Source: an uncultured Pseudomonadota bacterium
GTDB lineage: Bacteria > Desulfobacterota_B > Binatia > UBA9968
Assembly (NCBI GenBank): GCA_946478635.1
Contig: CAMLCX010000126.1
Location: 1 to 11,105, forward strand
Direction of reading: 5' to 3'
Length of the DNA stretch: 11,105 bases
Each line of letters starts with the position of its first letter. The first letter of the stretch is position 1. Below, piece after piece: positions 8,840-11,105 of the stretch. Below the pieces are notes generated by a model. That model was not told where the DNA came from. It saw nothing but the letters and a program-made list of their open reading frames with translations, and searched no databases. The translations under genes and the position numbers were made by a program.

Positions 8840-9658
8840 GTGACTAACACTAGATCGAAGCACCATCAATTCTCCTTGGCAATTCTATTTTTGACCTATG
8901 TGCTCTTAGTTCACGTCTCGCTGGCTTCAGCTTTGGATGTGCCTCCCCTGCGCGGACGCGTTAACGATTACGCCGGGGTCATGAACCAGAATCAGGCGCG
9001 ATCCCTGGAAACCCGGCTCGCACAGTTCGAGCAGGAGACGGGGCATCAGGTGGCGGTGCTGACGATTCCCACGCTCGATGGCGAAGACATCGAGGGATTC
9101 AGCATCCGCGTCGCGGAAAATTGGAAAATCGGCAAAAAAGGCTTCGACAACGGCGTCATTCTTGTCGTCGCAGTGAAGGATCGCCGTCTGCGCTTGGAAG
9201 TCGGTTATGGACTTGAAGGCGTACTGCCTGACGCCATCGCCAAAAGAATCACGAGCGAGTACATCGTGCCGCGCTTCCGTTCCCAGGATTTCGCGGGCGG
9301 CATCATCGCCGGGATCGACGCGGTTCTTAGAGTCATCAAGAAAGAACCGCTGCCCGAGTCGGCGCTCAAAAAAGGCGGCGGCCAGGGTTCGGGTCTAAAC
9401 TCGTTCGCTATGCTGGCGATTACCATCGCTGTGCTGGGCTTGATGGGATTTGCGTCGACCGCCAATCGCCGCAGAAACAGCATGTGGGCGACTCGCGGCC
9501 GGCATCGCGGGCCAACCATCTTTGGCGGTCCGGGTGGTTTTGGCGGCGGTGACTATTCCAGCGGAGGCGGATTTTTTGGCGGCGGTGGGTCCGACGGCGG
9601 AGGATTCAGCGGGGGCGGCGGGAGCTTCGGCGGCGGCGGTGCCTCCGACAGTTGGTAG
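8840..9658 (+). CDS. secreted TPM-domain protein, copy B (YgcG-like, Gly-rich tail)
   Basis: A 272-residue paralogue of the protein at 7244. It has a signal peptide (hydrophobic 11-29, likely cleavage after ASA-31), a TPM domain at about 32-170 (VPPLRGRVNDYAGVM, TGHQVAVLTIPTLDG, SIRVAENWKIG, DNGVILVVAVKDRRLRLEVGYGLEGVLPDA, VPRFRSQDFAGGI), one membrane segment at about 187-206, a basic stretch ANRRRNSMWATRGRHRG (208-224) and a glycine-rich tail (229-272) ending GGGGASDSW. The start is GTG 8840, 17 bp after the upstream stop; the purine-rich run before it is a weak ribosome-binding site. Copy B has only one membrane segment between domain and tail where copy A has a longer hydrophobic region. 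The two linkers do not align, while the domain and the last residues do. It is probably in the same operon. Confidence 0.9.
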   Translation: MTNTRSKHHQFSLAILFLTYVLLVHVSLASALDVPPLRGRVNDYAGVMNQNQARSLETRLAQFEQETGHQVAVLTIPTLDGEDIEGFSIRVAENWKIGKKGFDNGVILVVAVKDRRLRLEVGYGLEGVLPDAIAKRITSEYIVPRFRSQDFAGGIIAGIDAVLRVIKKEPLPESALKKGGGQGSGLNSFAMLAITIAVLGLMGFASTANRRRNSMWATRGRHRGPTIFGGPGGFGGGDYSSGGGFFGGGGSDGGGFSGGGGSFGGGGASDSW

Positions 9659-9660
9659 TT

Positions 9661-10287
9661 ATGAGTGCCGATAAGTTTTTCACCGAGGAAGAAAAAGAGC
9701 GCATCCGTCAAGCGATCATTGCGGCCGAGTCAAAAACCGCCGGCGAAATCGTGCCGATCATAACAGCTTCGTCGGCGCGATATACCGAAATCGAACTGCT
9801 TGGCGTGGTGGTCGGGCTGTGCGCCGGCATGATCGTCGAGTGGTTCTGGAGCGATCCGTGGGGATCCGAATATGTCAATCTATGGCCGATTATCGGTGTT
9901 CTCATTGGCTTTTTAGTCGGCCGAACATCGCCCGTCAAACGCGTGCTCGCTTCTAGAAACCGGATCGCCGAAGCTGTTCACACGCTGGCGCTATCCTCGT
10001 TTACGGAGCACGGACTTCACTACACCCGGGACCACACTGGAATTCTCATCCTCGTTTCGCTGATGGAACACCGCGTCGAAGTGCTCGCCGACCGCGGCAT
10101 CAACGCAAAGGTTGAGCCCAGTACCTGGCAGGAGATCGTTCAAACATTGACCGCCGGATTGAAGAGAAACCAGGCGTGCGATGCCTTCTGCAGAGCCATA
10201 GCGCGCTGCGGTGAGATCCTCGCGACCCACTTCCCGCGCCGAGCGGACGACAAAGACGAGCTGCCTAATCGGCTCGTTACCAAGTAG
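9661..10287 (+). CDS. membrane TPM-like protein, copy B (short form)
   Basis: A 208-residue paralogue of the protein at 8193, with the same layout. It has FFTEEEKERIRQAIIAAESK and GEIVPIITASSARYTEIE, two membrane segments (about 46-62 and 75-88) around SDPWGSEYVNL, then YTRDHTGILILVSLMEHRVEVLADRGI (121-147) and a helical end ACDAFCRAIARCGEILATHFP (172-192) with Cys173, Cys177 and Cys183, closing in KDELPNRLV. The ATG at 9661 follows the upstream stop by two bases with no clear Shine-Dalgarno, so reinitiation or coupling is likely. The frame is open a few codons earlier (TTG 9652), but that overlaps the neighbour's last codons. It is the last gene of the lemA-TPM unit. The family is of unknown function and probably sits in the inner membrane. 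Confidence 0.88.
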   Translation: MSADKFFTEEEKERIRQAIIAAESKTAGEIVPIITASSARYTEIELLGVVVGLCAGMIVEWFWSDPWGSEYVNLWPIIGVLIGFLVGRTSPVKRVLASRNRIAEAVHTLALSSFTEHGLHYTRDHTGILILVSLMEHRVEVLADRGINAKVEPSTWQEIVQTLTAGLKRNQACDAFCRAIARCGEILATHFPRRADDKDELPNRLVTK

Positions 10288-10313
10288 CAACCACGGCCAA
10301 ATTTCGCTATTTT

Positions 10314-10390
10314 CTGTAAGCCAACGGCTTGTACGGAAGGGGAAACCCCGCGCCATGCGCCTTATGGCGATTCGACGACCAGGGGTTTTT
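10314..10390. other. hairpin-rich non-coding segment after the TPM operon
   Basis: The gap 10288-10509 has no gene I can support but is rich in structure. AAGCC-AAC-GGCTT lies at 10318-10330, GGGG-AAA-CCCC at 10339-10349 and CGCCAT-N7-ATGGCG at 10351-10369. AAACCCC (10343-10349) can also pair with GGGGTTT (10382-10388), which runs into TTTTT and encloses the CGCCAT hairpin. On the plus strand this last fold could act as the terminator of the TPM operon. I matched it to no known RNA family. Confidence 0.4.
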
Positions 10391-10509
10391 GAACAAAGTA
10401 AAATAGTAGCAAAGGACAAAAATCCACAATCAATAGGCTATCAGTTTAGGTCTTGACCATGAACTCGAAGCGCAAGGGGCTGATATAAAAGTACTCCCGT
10501 TCGATCGAC

Positions 10510-10678
10510 TCAAACGTCTCCAAGGCTCGGCCTACGGTCTTGAGAATAATATGCGGCGTATGCGATGCGTGAGGTTGAAGGCATTTCGGCAGCTTTCAAT
10601 CAGTTTAGTTATCTTAGCGCTGTCTGTTTCGGCCACATACAGCGTGACCAGAGCGCTGGTATCCAGATAGAGAATCAC
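10510..10678 (-). pseudogene. frameshifted, truncated PIN-domain toxin (VapC-type)
   Basis: The start GTG (10676-10678) overlaps the antitoxin stop in GTGA, typical of vapBC pairs. The reading VILYLDTSALVTLYVAETDS is the usual PIN beginning, with the first catalytic Asp at residue 6. The frame then drifts and stops at TAG 10532-10534 after 48 residues, against about 130-140 for the family. In the +1 frame the expected continuation STSRIAYA is visible (10575-10555), so a one-base shift occurred near 10590. After that motif even the +1 frame departs from the family, with no conserved Glu, and stops at 10510-10512. The rest of the PIN domain and its later acidic residues are gone. VapC toxins are site-specific RNases; this one cannot be active as read. 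Downstream sequence to 10446 shows no more PIN similarity. Confidence 0.75.
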
Positions 10679-10911
10679 CGGCGATCCTCAATGACATTTT
10701 GAGAAACAGGTTTGCCCTTTACGGTCACCCGCCTTGAGGCTCCCCTTGGCTTTCCCCCCTTCCACGATCCGATTCCCTTTCGGCTCAATACCTCGGCGAT
10801 TTGAGCGGCCGAACTTTGCGTGGGAGGAACCAACATCGCGATCGATTCACCCCTTTCGGTGATCTCAACCGGCCGTCCTTGTTTGACGGCGGATTCTCCG
10901 CCAGTGTGCAT
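10675..10911 (-). CDS. Phd/YefM-type antitoxin remnant, N-terminus missing
   Basis: The 78-residue reading contains GRPVEITERGESIAMLVPP, the central strand of Phd/YefM-type antitoxins, then a C-terminal toxin-binding tail IGSWKGGKPRGASRRVTVKGKPVSQNVIEDRR of the kind seen with VapC partners. The usual N-terminal 20-25 residues, which form the first strand and helix of the DNA-binding fold, are absent: only MHTGGES precedes the conserved part, and a stop lies five codons before that ATG. No other upstream frame supplies the missing portion. The protein, if made, probably cannot bind DNA normally, though it might still bind a toxin. It overlaps the toxin remnant by 4 bp. Taken together the locus looks like a decaying toxin-antitoxin pair; it is listed as a CDS because its own frame is intact from the ATG. 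Confidence 0.65.
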   Translation of the reverse strand: MHTGGESAVKQGRPVEITERGESIAMLVPPTQSSAAQIAEVLSRKGIGSWKGGKPRGASRRVTVKGKPVSQNVIEDRR

Positions 10912-11016
10912 AACCTGCTGTGCTCAGTAAGAAAATAAGACATCGCCCCAGCGCGGCAGAGCCGCAACCAAAAAGAATGGGGAGCATCTCGCGCAAAGCC
11001 CACAAAGACCGCCAAG

Positions 11017-11036
11017 TGACGAGCCGTGGCTCGTCA
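11017..11036. repeat. perfect 9-bp inverted repeat with 2-bp loop
   Basis: TGACGAGCC (11017-11025) and GGCTCGTCA (11028-11036) are perfect reverse complements separated by GT. It abuts and slightly overlaps the larger repeat at 11033. With so short a loop it is more likely a DNA palindrome or part of a repeat end than an RNA hairpin. Confidence 0.55.
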
Positions 11037-11090
11037 TCCCGAGCGAACATGAGGAATCTAAGAAAGATTTCTCCCGTTGGTCGAAATGAC
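11033..11090. repeat. degenerate inverted repeat (GTCAT...ATGAC family)
   Basis: The left arm is 11033-11059, starting GTCATCCCGAGCGAAC and ending GAGGAATCT. The right arm is 11065-11090, starting AGATTTCTC and ending TCGAAATGAC. They are reverse complements with several mismatches and one indel, around a 5-bp centre. The GTCAT-YYCGA and GAGGAATCT words are typical of an intergenic repeat common in environmental bacterial genomes (from memory). The surrounding 10912-11105 has no gene I can support. Confidence 0.6.
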
Positions 11091-11105
11091 AACAGTCTTC
11101 CTTTG

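Larger units (their letters stand above)
7244..10287 (+). repeat. tandem duplication of a two-gene TPM module
   Basis: Module A is 7244-8822 and module B is 8840-10287. Each holds a long TPM protein followed within 1-2 bp by a short membrane TPM-like protein. By eye the two long TPM domains share roughly two thirds of their residues and the two short proteins about 60%. The DNA is too diverged for recent copying, so this is an old duplication or repeated acquisition. Gene order, spacing and the end of the long proteins are preserved. Confidence 0.85.

Noticed and set aside
10314..10390. tRNA, tmRNA, SRP RNA or group II intron domain V in the structured segment
   Set aside because: No cloverleaf, no T-arm with stem, no SRP loop and no domain V pattern could be fitted.

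Overview
The window is bacterial, gene-dense and of moderately high GC. The left half carries the conserved block rplU-rpmA-obg-proB-proA-nadD, all on the minus strand, in the order common in proteobacteria and Deltaproteobacteria-like lineages. Intergenic spaces hold degenerate inverted repeats of the kind scattered through many environmental genomes. An uncultured Deltaproteobacteria-like or Desulfobacterota/Binatota-like organism would fit, but this is inference; no rRNA or other marker fixes the taxon.

Layout. 1-412 is the 5' part of nadD, cut by the window edge. 413-671 is a gap with one inverted repeat. 672-4109 is proA, proB and obg, minus strand, with overlapping junctions suggesting translational coupling. 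4110-4266 holds a second inverted repeat and the rho-independent terminator of the rplU-rpmA unit (4267-4854), whose promoter lies near 4877-4905. 4855-5067 is the divergent spacer towards the plus-strand genes and contains a 35-bp two-fold symmetric operator-like element just before a MarR-family regulator (5068-5538). The regulator is followed after 22 bp by an ABC-transporter permease (5561-6412) and a strong terminator (6443-6479). No ATPase or binding protein is in view.

6580-10287 is an accessory envelope locus: a LemA-family lipoprotein, then two tandem copies of a two-gene module. Each module has a secreted TPM-domain protein (YgcG type) with a membrane segment and a glycine-rich tail ending in Trp, followed by a ~208-residue membrane TPM-like protein. 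Spacing within modules is 1-2 bp, so this looks like one operon. The tandem, diverged duplication is the most notable system here; its function is unknown, though the LemA plus TPM pairing points to the cell envelope.

10288-10509 has no intact gene but contains nested hairpins. 10510-10911 (minus) is a decaying VapBC/Phd-type toxin-antitoxin pair: the antitoxin lacks its usual N-terminus and the PIN toxin is frameshifted and truncated. The window ends in a third inverted-repeat family (11033-11090).

In sum, the left half is housekeeping (translation, ribosome assembly, proline and NAD synthesis) and the right half is accessory (regulated transport, envelope proteins, mobile-element debris).
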